Assembly: GCA_013003425.1 (NCBI GenBank)
Contig: JABDJB010000051.1
Location: 1-41,987 of the forward strand
Length of the DNA: 41,987 nt
Direction of reading: 5' to 3'
Origin: Gammaproteobacteria bacterium
Lineage (GTDB): Bacteria > Pseudomonadota > Gammaproteobacteria > Steroidobacterales > JABDKV01
A program made the position numbers and the translations under genes. This document shows positions 24,215-31,959 of the stretch, piece after piece. Position 1 is the stretch's first letter, and each line of letters starts with the position of its first letter. Under the pieces are notes generated by a model that saw only the letters and a list, made by a program, of their open reading frames with translations, was not told the DNA's origin and did not search any database.

Positions 24215-24312
24215 AACGGCACCGGGCAAACCGGCCCGATGGAATCGCGAGGCCTGGTTGCTGCTGCAGATACAGGCACTGTAGTAATGACACGCTGGAA
24301 CATGAGACGGCG

Positions 24313-24340
24313 AGTGTACCCGTATTCACCCGGCCGGCAA
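24313..24340 (-). promoter_or_regulatory. Possible sigma-70 promoter of the S51/hydrolase/ATP-grasp operon
   Basis: On the minus strand TTGCCG (24340-24335), a 16-base spacer and TACACT (24318-24313) give a reasonable -35/-10 pair, each four of six consensus bases. Transcription would start near 24305, about 90 bases before the ATG at 24214. It is the only such pair I found upstream of the operon. Confidence 0.45.
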
Positions 24341-24388
24341 GCAATACCGGCGGGCAGCGCCGGGTCGGGCATAACGCGAAAAAGGCCC

Positions 24389-26194
24389 TCAGCCGCCGAC
24401 GTCGGCACCTTGCTGCTGCGCCGCAATCCAGCGGTCAATCTCAGCCTCCAGCATGACCAGCGGCAACGCGCCGTTGCCCAGCAGAGTGTCGTGAAATTCA
24501 CGCAAATCGAATGAGCCGCCCAGGGCCTGCTCGGCGCGGCGTCGCAGCTCCAGTATTTTCAACTCGCCGAGCTTGTACGACAGCGCCTGGCCGGGCCACG
24601 AGATATAGCGGTCGACCTCGGCGCGTACGTTAGCCTGCGACAGCGACGTATTCTGCGCCAGGTAGTCCAGCCCCTGCTGCCGGCTCCAGCCCTGCGAGTG
24701 GATACCGGTATCGATCACCAGCCGGCAGGCGCGCCACATCTCATAGCTGAGACGGCCAAAATGATCATAGGGAGTCTGGTACACGCCCATCTCAATACCC
24801 AGCTTCTCGGCATAAAGCCCCCAACCCTCGCCGAATGCCGACAGGTACAGGTTGCGACGAAACTCGGGGACGTCGTCCAGCTCCTGCGACAACGCACCCT
24901 GGTGATGATGACCCGGTGCTGCCTCATGCAACGTGAGCGCAGTCAGCTCATACAGCGGCCGCTGGTCGAGCCGGTATGTATTGAGCCAGTAGGCACCGCC
25001 ACGCACACCACCCAGGGGCGCCGGATTGTAAGACGCAGTCGTATAGTTCGGCGCGATCTCGTCGGGTACCGGCACGATGCCGTAGGGCAGGCGCGGCAGC
25101 TTGCCAAAAAACCTGGGCATCACGTAATCGATGCGCTTGGCAATCCAGCTAGCCTCTTTCAGCAACTCCTCGGGGGAGCTGGCATAAAACCCAGGGTCGG
25201 TGCGCAGGAACTCGGTGAATTCATCAAAACTTCCGGTGAAGCCCAGCTCATCGATGACCTGCCGCATCTCGTTGCGAATGCGCGCCACTTCGGCCAGGCC
25301 AATACGGTGGATCTCATCCGGGTCCATATCGGCGGTAACGTAACGGCGAATCGCAAAACGATAGTAGTCCGCGCCGCCATTCATAGCGCTGGCGCCTACC
25401 GTTGCGGTAGCCGCCGCAAGATAGTCCTTGCTCATGAACTCATGCAGCCGGGCAAAGGCCGGCATCGCTGCAGTGGCTATCGCCTCTCTGGCTGCACTAC
25501 GCAGCTGCTCCTGCTCGGCGGCGGCAAGCCGCTCACTCATGGTTTCAAACGGCTGGTACAGGCTGCTTTGCGCCGGGTCATCTTTTACCTGTGCCAGGAC
25601 GCCCGGCAATACGCCTTCCACCACGATACGTGGCAGCGTAAACCCGGTTTCAATACCACGCTGCATATTGGTAATGTTTTCATCGAACCAGCGCGGGAAA
25701 TCACGAATCCGGTCTATGTACTGGCGGTACGCCTCAGCGGACTCCATACGCACACCATCGCTGGCACGCAGTGCGCCCATATAAAAACCCCAGAACGTAT
25801 TGAGCGGTATCCGCGCCAGGTCCAGCTCATGTGCTGCCAGCGAGTCGCGCAGCACCCAGTCGAGCAACTCGGCGTTGATCAGGTCTGCATGTTCGAGCTC
25901 ATTACGCGGCAGTTGACCGAGCTGCGCAAGCAACACACTTTCAAACTCCCGCTGTCGCTGCAGCGTTGCGGCGCTCACGCTACCGAGCCTGTCGTTGTAG
26001 TCGGTCATGCCGGCTCGCGTTGCGAGCGTCGGAAATTCACGCAGCTGATACGCGCGATGTTGAGCAATCAGCTCCGCCAGCTCATCTGATGCGCCACTGC
26101 CGGGCGTCGTTGCCGGACTGGTAGCACAACCAGGCAAAGCCAGGGCGTACAGCGCCAATATCGCTACGGGTATGATCGAGGGGATATTCCTCAT
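24389..26194 (-). CDS. DUF885 family zinc-peptidase-like lipoprotein
   Basis: The 601-residue product starts with a signal peptide and lipobox LPGC (MRNIPSIIPVAILALYALALPGCATS). The DUF885 core has HEAAPGHHHQG with His423-Glu424 and His428, a zinc-peptidase-like HE...H arrangement, followed by AFGEGWGLYAEKLG with a likely third ligand glutamate. The segments RYISWPGQALSYKLGELKILELRRRAEQALG and FHDTLLGNGALPLVMLE are also family hallmarks. DUF885 proteins are thought to be exported peptidases or other zinc hydrolases. The substrate is not known. CGGAG upstream supports the start. It is transcribed away from apbE, and the next operon's promoter lies in the 174-base gap after its stop. Confidence 0.88.
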   Translation of the reverse strand: MRNIPSIIPVAILALYALALPGCATSPATTPGSGASDELAELIAQHRAYQLREFPTLATRAGMTDYNDRLGSVSAATLQRQREFESVLLAQLGQLPRNELEHADLINAELLDWVLRDSLAAHELDLARIPLNTFWGFYMGALRASDGVRMESAEAYRQYIDRIRDFPRWFDENITNMQRGIETGFTLPRIVVEGVLPGVLAQVKDDPAQSSLYQPFETMSERLAAAEQEQLRSAAREAIATAAMPAFARLHEFMSKDYLAAATATVGASAMNGGADYYRFAIRRYVTADMDPDEIHRIGLAEVARIRNEMRQVIDELGFTGSFDEFTEFLRTDPGFYASSPEELLKEASWIAKRIDYVMPRFFGKLPRLPYGIVPVPDEIAPNYTTASYNPAPLGGVRGGAYWLNTYRLDQRPLYELTALTLHEAAPGHHHQGALSQELDDVPEFRRNLYLSAFGEGWGLYAEKLGIEMGVYQTPYDHFGRLSYEMWRACRLVIDTGIHSQGWSRQQGLDYLAQNTSLSQANVRAEVDRYISWPGQALSYKLGELKILELRRRAEQALGGSFDLREFHDTLLGNGALPLVMLEAEIDRWIAAQQQGADVGG

Positions 26195-26337
26195 GGCAGA
26201 ATCTCCGGTTGCGGAACGGCAAAGCCTAATCGCTGTTGACCATGCTTAACAACTGCGGGCTGCAGGCACAGCCAGAACCGCATACCGGGCCACCAAACCG
26301 CTCGATCGGGGCGGTTTCTTGTTATATTTCAGCAGCT

Positions 26338-27342
26338 ATGTGGAAAAAATATCTTTGCATCATCGGATTCTGCCTGTCAGCCGCGCCGGCGGTACAGGCA
26401 GAGTGGTACACCGGCACCGCCGCCATACTCGAAGACACCGTGCAGATCGAATTCTGGCACGACAATCCTGACTACGCTGACCGCTGTATTTCCGGCGTGC
26501 AGGACGAGATGCGCCGTATCGACGTGATGATCAGCGCCGACAACCCGAAGTCCGAAATGGCAAAGATCAACCGCAAAGCGGCGCGTCGGCCGGTAACTGT
26601 CAGCACTGAGCTTTATGGCCTGATTGAAAAGGCACTGCGCTTCGGCGCCGTAACTCGCGGCGCTTTTGACATTACTTTTGCCAGCGTCGGGTTTCTGTAC
26701 GATTACGAGAAACGCGTTCGCCCCGACAGCAAGAAAACGAAAAAGGCGCTGCAGGTTGTCGACTACCGGCTGGTACAGACCAACCGGCGCGAACGCACGG
26801 TGCACTTCCTAAAAGACGGCATGCGCATAGATATCAGCGGTATCGGCAAGGGACACGCCGTCGACCGCGCGATAAAAACGCTGGCCGCCTGCGGCGCCAT
26901 GCATGCGCTGGTCAGCGCCGGCGGCGACACCCGGGCGATGAGTGATCGCCGCGGCAAGCCATGGGTGGTAGAGATACGGAATCCTCGCGCCGGTGACCAA
27001 GTTTACCAGGTACGCATCCCGCTCAATGACCAGGCGATTTCGACTTCAGGCGATTACGAACGGGCTTTCGAACAGGACGGCGTGCGTTATCACCAGATCA
27101 TCAACCCGCGCACCGGTAATTCGCCCAGCGATGTACGCAGCGTCAGCGTAGTGGGTCCCGACGGCATCTGGTGTGATGCACTGGCAACCGGGATTTTTGT
27201 CCTTGGCATCACCGAGGGCATGGAGGTTATTGAATCGCTCGATGGCTACGAGGCCTACCTTGTCGATCATAACGGCGGCCATCACCGCACATCCGGGCTG
27301 CAGACCCACTGCGATCACGTCGCCCACCCTGCCCATAATTGA
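26338..27342 (+). CDS. apbE: FAD:protein FMN transferase (ApbE)
   Basis: From ATG at 26338 the product has 334 residues with a signal peptide (MWKKYLCIIGFCLSAAPAVQA) and no lipobox. Family hallmarks are RGAFDITFASVG, the flavin-site segment IDISGIGKGHAVDRA near 160-175 and ALVSAGGDTRA. Later come STSGDYER, HQIINPRTGNSP and CDALATGIFVLG, whose Asp/Thr bind the metal. ApbE attaches FMN covalently to Ser/Thr residues of exported flavoproteins such as NqrB/C, RnfD/G or urocanate/fumarate reductases. No flavoprotein target is encoded in the window. The frame could extend 34 codons upstream but lacks the signal peptide context there. The end faces the rof-like gene. Confidence 0.93.
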   Translation: MWKKYLCIIGFCLSAAPAVQAEWYTGTAAILEDTVQIEFWHDNPDYADRCISGVQDEMRRIDVMISADNPKSEMAKINRKAARRPVTVSTELYGLIEKALRFGAVTRGAFDITFASVGFLYDYEKRVRPDSKKTKKALQVVDYRLVQTNRRERTVHFLKDGMRIDISGIGKGHAVDRAIKTLAACGAMHALVSAGGDTRAMSDRRGKPWVVEIRNPRAGDQVYQVRIPLNDQAISTSGDYERAFEQDGVRYHQIINPRTGNSPSDVRSVSVVGPDGIWCDALATGIFVLGITEGMEVIESLDGYEAYLVDHNGGHHRTSGLQTHCDHVAHPAHN

Positions 27343-27350
27343 GTTTCGCG

Positions 27351-27365
27351 GCTGGCGCGCCCAGC
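27351..27365. terminator. Hairpin between convergent apbE and rof-like genes
   Basis: GCTGG-CGCGC-CCAGC forms a 5-bp stem eight bases past the apbE stop and 45 bases past the rof-like stop. There is no T-tract on either strand, so this is a weak terminator call. Confidence 0.3.
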
Positions 27366-27410
27366 AGCAATCGTCGCAGGTATTTTTCGGCTGGCGCCGC
27401 CGTTACAGTT

Positions 27411-27686
27411 TCAATTGCCGAATTCCAGCACTGAGAACCGTGCGCCGGGGGTAAGCACCTGCAACGACTGCAGCTCATGCAGGGCTACTTCAAATTCGCC
27501 CTTGGCTCCAGCCAGCAGCAGAAATTCTTTGCCCTCACTTGTTTTCGTATCCCTGGCCACGCCGCGACTGCGTGTTCCATCGCGGGTGACCAGTTCTACT
27601 TCATAGCCGTGCAGGCAGACAACTTCAATATGGTCATGAAGACTGCAGTCGATATTGCGTATGTTTGGCCGCTCCGTTGCAGTCAT
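27411..27686 (-). CDS. Rof-like Rho-binding antiterminator
   Basis: The 91-residue product contains an IDCSLHDHIEVVCLHGYEVEL opening, the equivalent of INCDDYDNLELACQH in E. coli Rof, then LVTRDGTRSRGVA and a LQSLQVLTP(G)ARFSVLEFG end. The pattern of short strands and length match Rof. Rof binds the Rho hexamer and inhibits termination, usually under stress, in the cytoplasm. GAGGAG spans the stop of the upstream exported-protein gene and lies just before this ATG, so translation is coupled to it. That is an odd partner for a Rho regulator, and co-transcription may be incidental. Confidence 0.8.
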   Translation of the reverse strand: MTATERPNIRNIDCSLHDHIEVVCLHGYEVELVTRDGTRSRGVARDTKTSEGKEFLLLAGAKGEFEVALHELQSLQVLTPGARFSVLEFGN

Positions 27687-27692
27687 GACTCC

Positions 27693-29141
27693 TCAGTTGT
27701 GCGACATCGTTTGCTGCACCTGCTGCCATGACTCGCCGAAGTCGCGACTGACCAGGTGCACACGGCCGTAGCCACACAGGGCTTCGATCTGCTCTGCTGC
27801 AGGAATCGCGACACGGCAACTATGGAAGCTGAGAATCTCATTTTTCACCCAATCCGTCGCCCCGTTGCGCTGAAAATACAGCGTCGTCGGCGTCGAGAGA
27901 GGCTTCTCTGTCTGGACGAACAAGCCGGCATCGGTTTCAAACGCCGCAACCATGTGCTTCAGGATTTTGGCAGGTGCCGCAAACGGCCTGATCTCGCCCG
28001 TCTTGCGATCAACCACAACCACTCGTGGCTGTTTCATCAGCAGCGCATGGTCACGGCCGATGATATAAACATCATCCCCGGTTATCGAGTGCGAAACCCG
28101 CAGCGCCTGCTTTCTGCCAACATTGTAGTCGCTGGTCTGTTTCCAGCTCTGGCCGGCATCGACTGAAACCAGGAAATTAAACTGGTTATCGACAAGCAGC
28201 AGGCCCTGTTCACCAATTTTAAAGGCATTATTCACAAAGAAGCCACCTGGCAGCGTGGTCACCTGCTGCAGCGAACTACCACTGTTGCGCAGCAGGCCAC
28301 CGGCCTGGCTGTAAAACCACTCTGAACCGGCGACGCTGCCAATGTGAGACAGCCGGTCGACGGCCGGGTTATCAAGAATCAACAAGCGGCCTTCGCGGCT
28401 CCTTGCGACCATCCCGAGGTCGCCCGATGCCCAACCTGATTGTGAAAGCAGAATCGGGTTGCTCGCACCACTCGCGCCAAACCTGCGATCCTGCCGCGCA
28501 AGCTTGATTGCGTCATCAGCATACAATCCAAGAACAATCTCTCGTATCTCGGTCAACCTGTCGTTGACGTAGCTGTACTCCGGGACAATCACATCAGCAG
28601 GCTTGATTGTTTCCGCCAGTTCCGGGTAGTACTTCTGGAAATAGCGCTGCTCGGGCCCCGGGTTCTCAAATGGCAGAATGTACACCTGGCTGCCTTCGCC
28701 ACCGGGCTTGCCCGGCTCCTGGATCAGGTACAGCAGCCCGAGATGGGTAATCTTCCCGGCCTCGATCTGAAACTCCCTGTTAATCGGCAATTTCGCGTAT
28801 GTCGTGGTCGTAATTGTGCCGTTGGCAATGGTGCTGTAAGTGCCACTGCTGCCGAGGACTCGGGTAATTCCTTCCAGCGTGTACTTACCCGGCTTCAGTT
28901 TCTCAACGAAAAAACCGTCATGCGCGCTGCTGTTACGGCCTGGCTTCAGCACCACTGTGGCGTTGTTCCACATATTCGGGCCGAGCTGAAGTACGACGAG
29001 CCCGTGCCTGTCCAGCGAGTTGGGCAGTTTTTTGAGTTTCACTTTCTTGGCATGAGCCGCTGGTGACAGCGCCATCACGGCGGCGAGACCAAGCGCCACA
29101 AGGATGCCGCTTGTTGCACGGACGGATTGATACTGAGCCAT
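27693..29141 (-). CDS. Exported protein with BNR/sortilin-like repeats, unknown function
   Basis: The 482-residue product has a signal peptide ending PAAHA before KKVKLKK. Residues about 50-170 (VVLKPGRNSSAHDGFFVEKL, YTLEGITRVLG, FQIEAGKITHLGLLYL) resemble the small beta domain of DUF2846-like proteins that handle a displayed value. The C-terminal half has BNR/Asp-box-like strings (VSVDAGQSWKQT, VSRDFGESWQQV) and looks like a partial propeller. It should be periplasmic or surface-exposed. I cannot assign a function. It is cotranscribed with the rof-like gene, whose ribosome site overlaps its stop. Confidence 0.78.
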   Translation of the reverse strand: MAQYQSVRATSGILVALGLAAVMALSPAAHAKKVKLKKLPNSLDRHGLVVLQLGPNMWNNATVVLKPGRNSSAHDGFFVEKLKPGKYTLEGITRVLGSSGTYSTIANGTITTTTYAKLPINREFQIEAGKITHLGLLYLIQEPGKPGGEGSQVYILPFENPGPEQRYFQKYYPELAETIKPADVIVPEYSYVNDRLTEIREIVLGLYADDAIKLARQDRRFGASGASNPILLSQSGWASGDLGMVARSREGRLLILDNPAVDRLSHIGSVAGSEWFYSQAGGLLRNSGSSLQQVTTLPGGFFVNNAFKIGEQGLLLVDNQFNFLVSVDAGQSWKQTSDYNVGRKQALRVSHSITGDDVYIIGRDHALLMKQPRVVVVDRKTGEIRPFAAPAKILKHMVAAFETDAGLFVQTEKPLSTPTTLYFQRNGATDWVKNEILSFHSCRVAIPAAEQIEALCGYGRVHLVSRDFGESWQQVQQTMSHN

Positions 29142-29251
29142 GGTTCTGCGCCTGCGTTGATAGGAAACGCGATTGTTGCAACAGCACCGCAGAAAAAACG
29201 TGAGTCAGCGCACAGCCGGCGCTGCAGCTGCTTGTCATAACCCGGGCAGGT

Positions 29252-30064
29252 CTAGCCTGAGGCGGAAATACCCCGGTCAGGTCGGGGATAAACAAGCCCA
29301 CCGGCACACTGCTTGCGATCGAATGGGCGCCAGGCATCCGGGTGCTGGGCGAGCCGATCGAAAATTGCCCACAGCACCGACGGGTTGTGACCGAGCCCGC
29401 AGTGACTGCCATAAACGCGAATATTCTCGGTGTGATCGGCCTCGACTTCCAGCGAGCACTGCCACGGCACGACACCATCGCTACGACTGTATATCGCGGT
29501 ACACGGCACGGGCGGCACGCGATAGCCATGGTCGAGCGCTTCGGGCGCGATCGGATCAATATGATCCATGTGGATTTCGTTGTACAACCAGGTTGCCGCC
29601 GTGTGCTCATGGTGCCGCAAGGGTGCACCGAGAGTAATTACCATGCGCACGTCGTCCGGGGCACGCCACGCAAGCTCGCGGGCATAAACACCACCGAGGC
29701 TCCAGCCAATCAGGCTGACACGGCGATCGTATCGCTGCCGCAGCTCGTGCATACGTGCCAGCACCGCACCATCATCAATAGTCGATGGGCCGAGGTTGCG
29801 ACCCAGTTTCCAGCGATGCCCCATGTAGCCGAGTTTCTTGAGAATGTGTCGCAGCGGAAAAGTGGACCGGCCACTTGCAAGGAAACCCGGCAGCACCAGC
29901 ACGGCATGCCCGTCACCACGTGGCGCCATGCGGAGCAGCGGGTATAGCCAGCCGTATGCCGCAAGCTCGGCAATCGCGCGGGTTTCCATCGCCTGCCGCA
30001 GCAGCGATGGCTTACGGATGTTGCTCGCGTTGTTGTCGGCTTGCGGTTTGATCACTGCAGACAT
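29252..30064 (-). CDS. Alpha/beta hydrolase, lipase/esterase-like
   Basis: The 270-residue product has an alpha/beta-hydrolase fold, with strand AVLVLPGFLASGRSTFPLRH (oxyanion region), nucleophile elbow LIGWSLGG with Ser122, TLGAPLRHHEHTA, an acid residue in YSRSDGVVPW and the final His in GSHCGLGHNP. The LPGF start and the RSDGVVPW-SHCGLGHNP end are like PGAP1/EstA-type and triacylglycerol lipase-like proteins. No signal peptide is evident. It lies next to the WS/DGAT-type acyltransferase genes, so a role in handling neutral lipids is plausible, but this is inferred only from neighbourhood. Confidence 0.85.
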   Translation of the reverse strand: MSAVIKPQADNNASNIRKPSLLRQAMETRAIAELAAYGWLYPLLRMAPRGDGHAVLVLPGFLASGRSTFPLRHILKKLGYMGHRWKLGRNLGPSTIDDGAVLARMHELRQRYDRRVSLIGWSLGGVYARELAWRAPDDVRMVITLGAPLRHHEHTAATWLYNEIHMDHIDPIAPEALDHGYRVPPVPCTAIYSRSDGVVPWQCSLEVEADHTENIRVYGSHCGLGHNPSVLWAIFDRLAQHPDAWRPFDRKQCAGGLVYPRPDRGISASG

Positions 30065-30144
30065 TGGTCACCGATCTTGTTTCTTGCTTCTCACGATACA
30101 CCATTTGCAAATTCGCGGCTGGCCGCTCTCGCGCCCCAATAATC

Positions 30145-30169
30145 GTCGAACCGGCCCGGCTGGTTCGAC
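30145..30169. terminator. Strong hairpin between the WS/DGAT and hydrolase genes
   Basis: GTCGAACC pairs perfectly with GGTTCGAC, extended inward by one G-T and further pairs, giving a stem of about 10 bp. On the plus strand TCCTTTTA follows. The neighbouring genes are on the minus strand, so it may be a bidirectional or Rho-assisted terminator of the acyltransferase transcript. Confidence 0.5.
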
Positions 30170-30230
30170 TCCTTTTACCCCCAATTAACCACCAGCCGCG
30201 ACGCTGATCACAATATCGCATCATCGGAAT

Positions 30231-30395
30231 GCCGGAACCGGCCGAACGGCGAGAGAACTTTTACGGCGTCGTGCCGGCGCAGCGGAGGCAGGACGCCGAA
30301 ACAAGCCGGCCCGATTCGAGCGAGGCAGGATGCCGAGTGAGATTAAGCCGAAAAAGATTCCGCGCCGATTGGCGCATGTCGCGCGCAGTCGCAGC
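30231..30395. ncRNA. Candidate structured non-coding element or dispersed repeat
   Basis: In about 165 bases I find five short inverted repeats: GCCGG-AA-CCGGC at 30231, GGCGTC (30265-30270) with GACGCC (30292-30297), GGCA-GGA-TGCC near 30330, GCGCC-GATT-GGCGC at 30362-30375, and GACTG with CAGTC near 30400. GAGGCAGGA(C/T)GCCGA occurs twice, followed each time by AAGCCG and GATTC. Open frames here are arginine/serine-rich without family resemblance. Whether it is transcribed, and on which strand, is unknown. Confidence 0.3.
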
Positions 30396-31811
30396 TCAAA
30401 CGACTGACGTCGCTGCCGCAGTCGCGGCGTAGGAATCATCGAGACACTGACAATAAAAAGAGGGGTCCGGCATAATTTCGCGGCACGACACTGCACTGAT
30501 CATGACTTTTCCGTTGTAGCTCACCACTGGCTGGAACAACCCGAGGCCATGCGCGACCGGACCCAGACCGTAAATGGCAACCATCCGCGAGCCCATCGAA
30601 TAAAGTGGCTGCTGAGCACCAGGCACATTGGTAATGATCAGGTTATAGAAAAGCGGCAGCCGCCTCGCCAGCCCGCTGCGCCCGTACGCGCGCGCCAGTA
30701 ATCCGGTGGTCATAGAGGGCAGGAATTGCGCCGCATCAGCGGCAAGCGAGGGCCCGATAGTAGCGGTGAGCTTTTTCGCCCGCCTGCTGGCCTCGGTTAC
30801 CGCCGCCAGCCGTTCGAGCGGGGCGGCAAAATCGCTGCCGACCGGCAGACTCATGGTTGTCACCTGGTTGCCTTCAGCACCTCGTTGCGAATCGGGTCGT
30901 GCCGAAACTGGCGCCATCGCAACCAGACTCTCTTCGGGTAACTCATTCTTTTCCAGCAGGTACCTGCGCAATGCGCCACCGCATATACTTACCACGACAT
31001 CGTTTACCGTGGCGCCTGGTACTGCGTTTTTCATTGCGCGAATTTTGTCGAGCGGAAAGCTGCGGCCATCAAAGACGCGATGGGCAGACACGTTATCGTT
31101 GAAACGCGTCCTCGGTACCTTGAGCTGCAGGCCGAAGTCGCCGGTCACCACACCCTTGCCGACACGCGCGGCGGCCGGAATATTGCGCAGGGCAAATTTC
31201 GCCATATCCAGCGGCTGACGGATGCTTCGTACCGCCGAACGCCCGAGCAAGCCCATCCGGGTGGGATGACCCTCCGGCTGCCAGTCAGGCACTGCGTCGC
31301 CGGGCTCCACCTCTGGCGTCAAGCCATGAAAAGCGCTGGCGATTTCAGCAGCCGATACACCATCTACCGCGGCGTGATGGAATTTGCTGACCACCGCAAA
31401 GCTGCCCGGCGGTACTCCGGCGACGTTATCGAGTCCTTCTATCACCCACGCTTCCCACAGTGGCTTGCTGCTGTCGAGCGGACGCGCGTGCAGCCGCGCG
31501 GTCTGGATACATAATTGCCGCCAGTCTCCTGGTTTTGGCAAAGCGATGTGGCGAATGTGGTATTCGAGATTAAATTCCGGATCTTCAATCCAGTAAGGGT
31601 GATCAAACTCCAGCGGCACATGCACGGCACGCCGGCGAAATGCCCGCGCGGTATGCAGCCGTTGCTGGTAGAAGCGCAGGATATCCTTGAATCCGACCTT
31701 TCCGCCCGGCGCCGTCGACTGATCGTAGATCGCCAGGCTGCCGATGTGCATCGGCATCTGCCCGGTCTCCAGGTACAGGAACGCGGCGTCGAGCCCCGAT
31801 AGCTGCTGCAT
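30396..31811 (-). CDS. WS/DGAT family O-acyltransferase (wax ester synthase/diacylglycerol acyltransferase) 1
   Basis: The 471-residue product starts MQQLSGLDAAFLYLET, the standard WS/DGAT opening, and has the catalytic HHAAVDG at 145-151 (HHxxxDG), preceded by PLDSSKPLWE at 111-120. Later motifs are VSICGGALRRYLLE, PVSARPDSQRGAEGNQ and NVPGAQQPLYSMGSRM, closing with LSCREIMPDP-like VSCREIMPDP. The enzyme transfers acyl groups from acyl-CoA to long-chain alcohols or diacylglycerol, making storage wax esters or triacylglycerols at the inner membrane. GGGAG about nine bases before the ATG supports the start. It is divergent from the crotonase and second WS/DGAT genes. Confidence 0.93.
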   Translation of the reverse strand: MQQLSGLDAAFLYLETGQMPMHIGSLAIYDQSTAPGGKVGFKDILRFYQQRLHTARAFRRRAVHVPLEFDHPYWIEDPEFNLEYHIRHIALPKPGDWRQLCIQTARLHARPLDSSKPLWEAWVIEGLDNVAGVPPGSFAVVSKFHHAAVDGVSAAEIASAFHGLTPEVEPGDAVPDWQPEGHPTRMGLLGRSAVRSIRQPLDMAKFALRNIPAAARVGKGVVTGDFGLQLKVPRTRFNDNVSAHRVFDGRSFPLDKIRAMKNAVPGATVNDVVVSICGGALRRYLLEKNELPEESLVAMAPVSARPDSQRGAEGNQVTTMSLPVGSDFAAPLERLAAVTEASRRAKKLTATIGPSLAADAAQFLPSMTTGLLARAYGRSGLARRLPLFYNLIITNVPGAQQPLYSMGSRMVAIYGLGPVAHGLGLFQPVVSYNGKVMISAVSCREIMPDPSFYCQCLDDSYAATAAATSVV

Positions 31812-31900
31812 GCATTATTCTCCCGCCGGCAACGGCAACGCAGTGAGCCGGTCTGGTTGCAGCTTAACGCATGTAGTACTGCCGGGGCAGGACAGGCAGG

Positions 31901-31930
31901 TTCCCACGCAGTGGCCGGGGCGTGTACGAT
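31901..31930 (+). promoter_or_regulatory. Weak promoter-like pair upstream of the crotonase operon
   Basis: TTCCCA (31901-31906) and TACGAT (31925-31930), 18 bases apart, each match four of six sigma-70 consensus bases and precede the ATG at 31960 by 29 bases. They lie in the 148-base gap shared with the divergent acyltransferase gene. Confidence 0.25.
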
Positions 31931-31959
31931 CAGACACGACGCAAGTGAGACTGGCAGCC

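Larger units (their letters stand above)
30065..30395. other. Intergenic region with hairpins and a candidate structured element
   Basis: This 331-base gap separates two minus-strand genes. Its left half holds the promoter region of the hydrolase gene, TTCGCGGCTGG (also seen near 27344) and the strong hairpin at 30145-30169. Its right half (30231-30395) is GC-rich with several hairpins and a direct repeat, described separately. No convincing gene is present. Confidence 0.5.

Noticed and set aside
24698-26089. Open frame of 463 codons on the plus strand, antisense to the DUF885 gene
   Set aside because: It has no family-like motif, while the opposite strand reads a complete DUF885 lipoprotein with its zinc motif. 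It is a shadow of a GC-rich gene.
30160-30215. GGTTCGACTCC followed by CCACCA, resembling a tRNA T-arm and 3' end
   Set aside because: The T-arm stem does not pair around the loop and there is no anticodon or D-arm upstream. GTTCGAC is one arm of the separate hairpin at 30145-30169.
30221-30496. Possible 91-residue protein on the minus strand overlapping the WS/DGAT 3' end
   Set aside because: The translation is Arg/Ser/Leu low-complexity with no conserved core, and no ribosome site is seen. I list the DNA as a candidate structured element instead.
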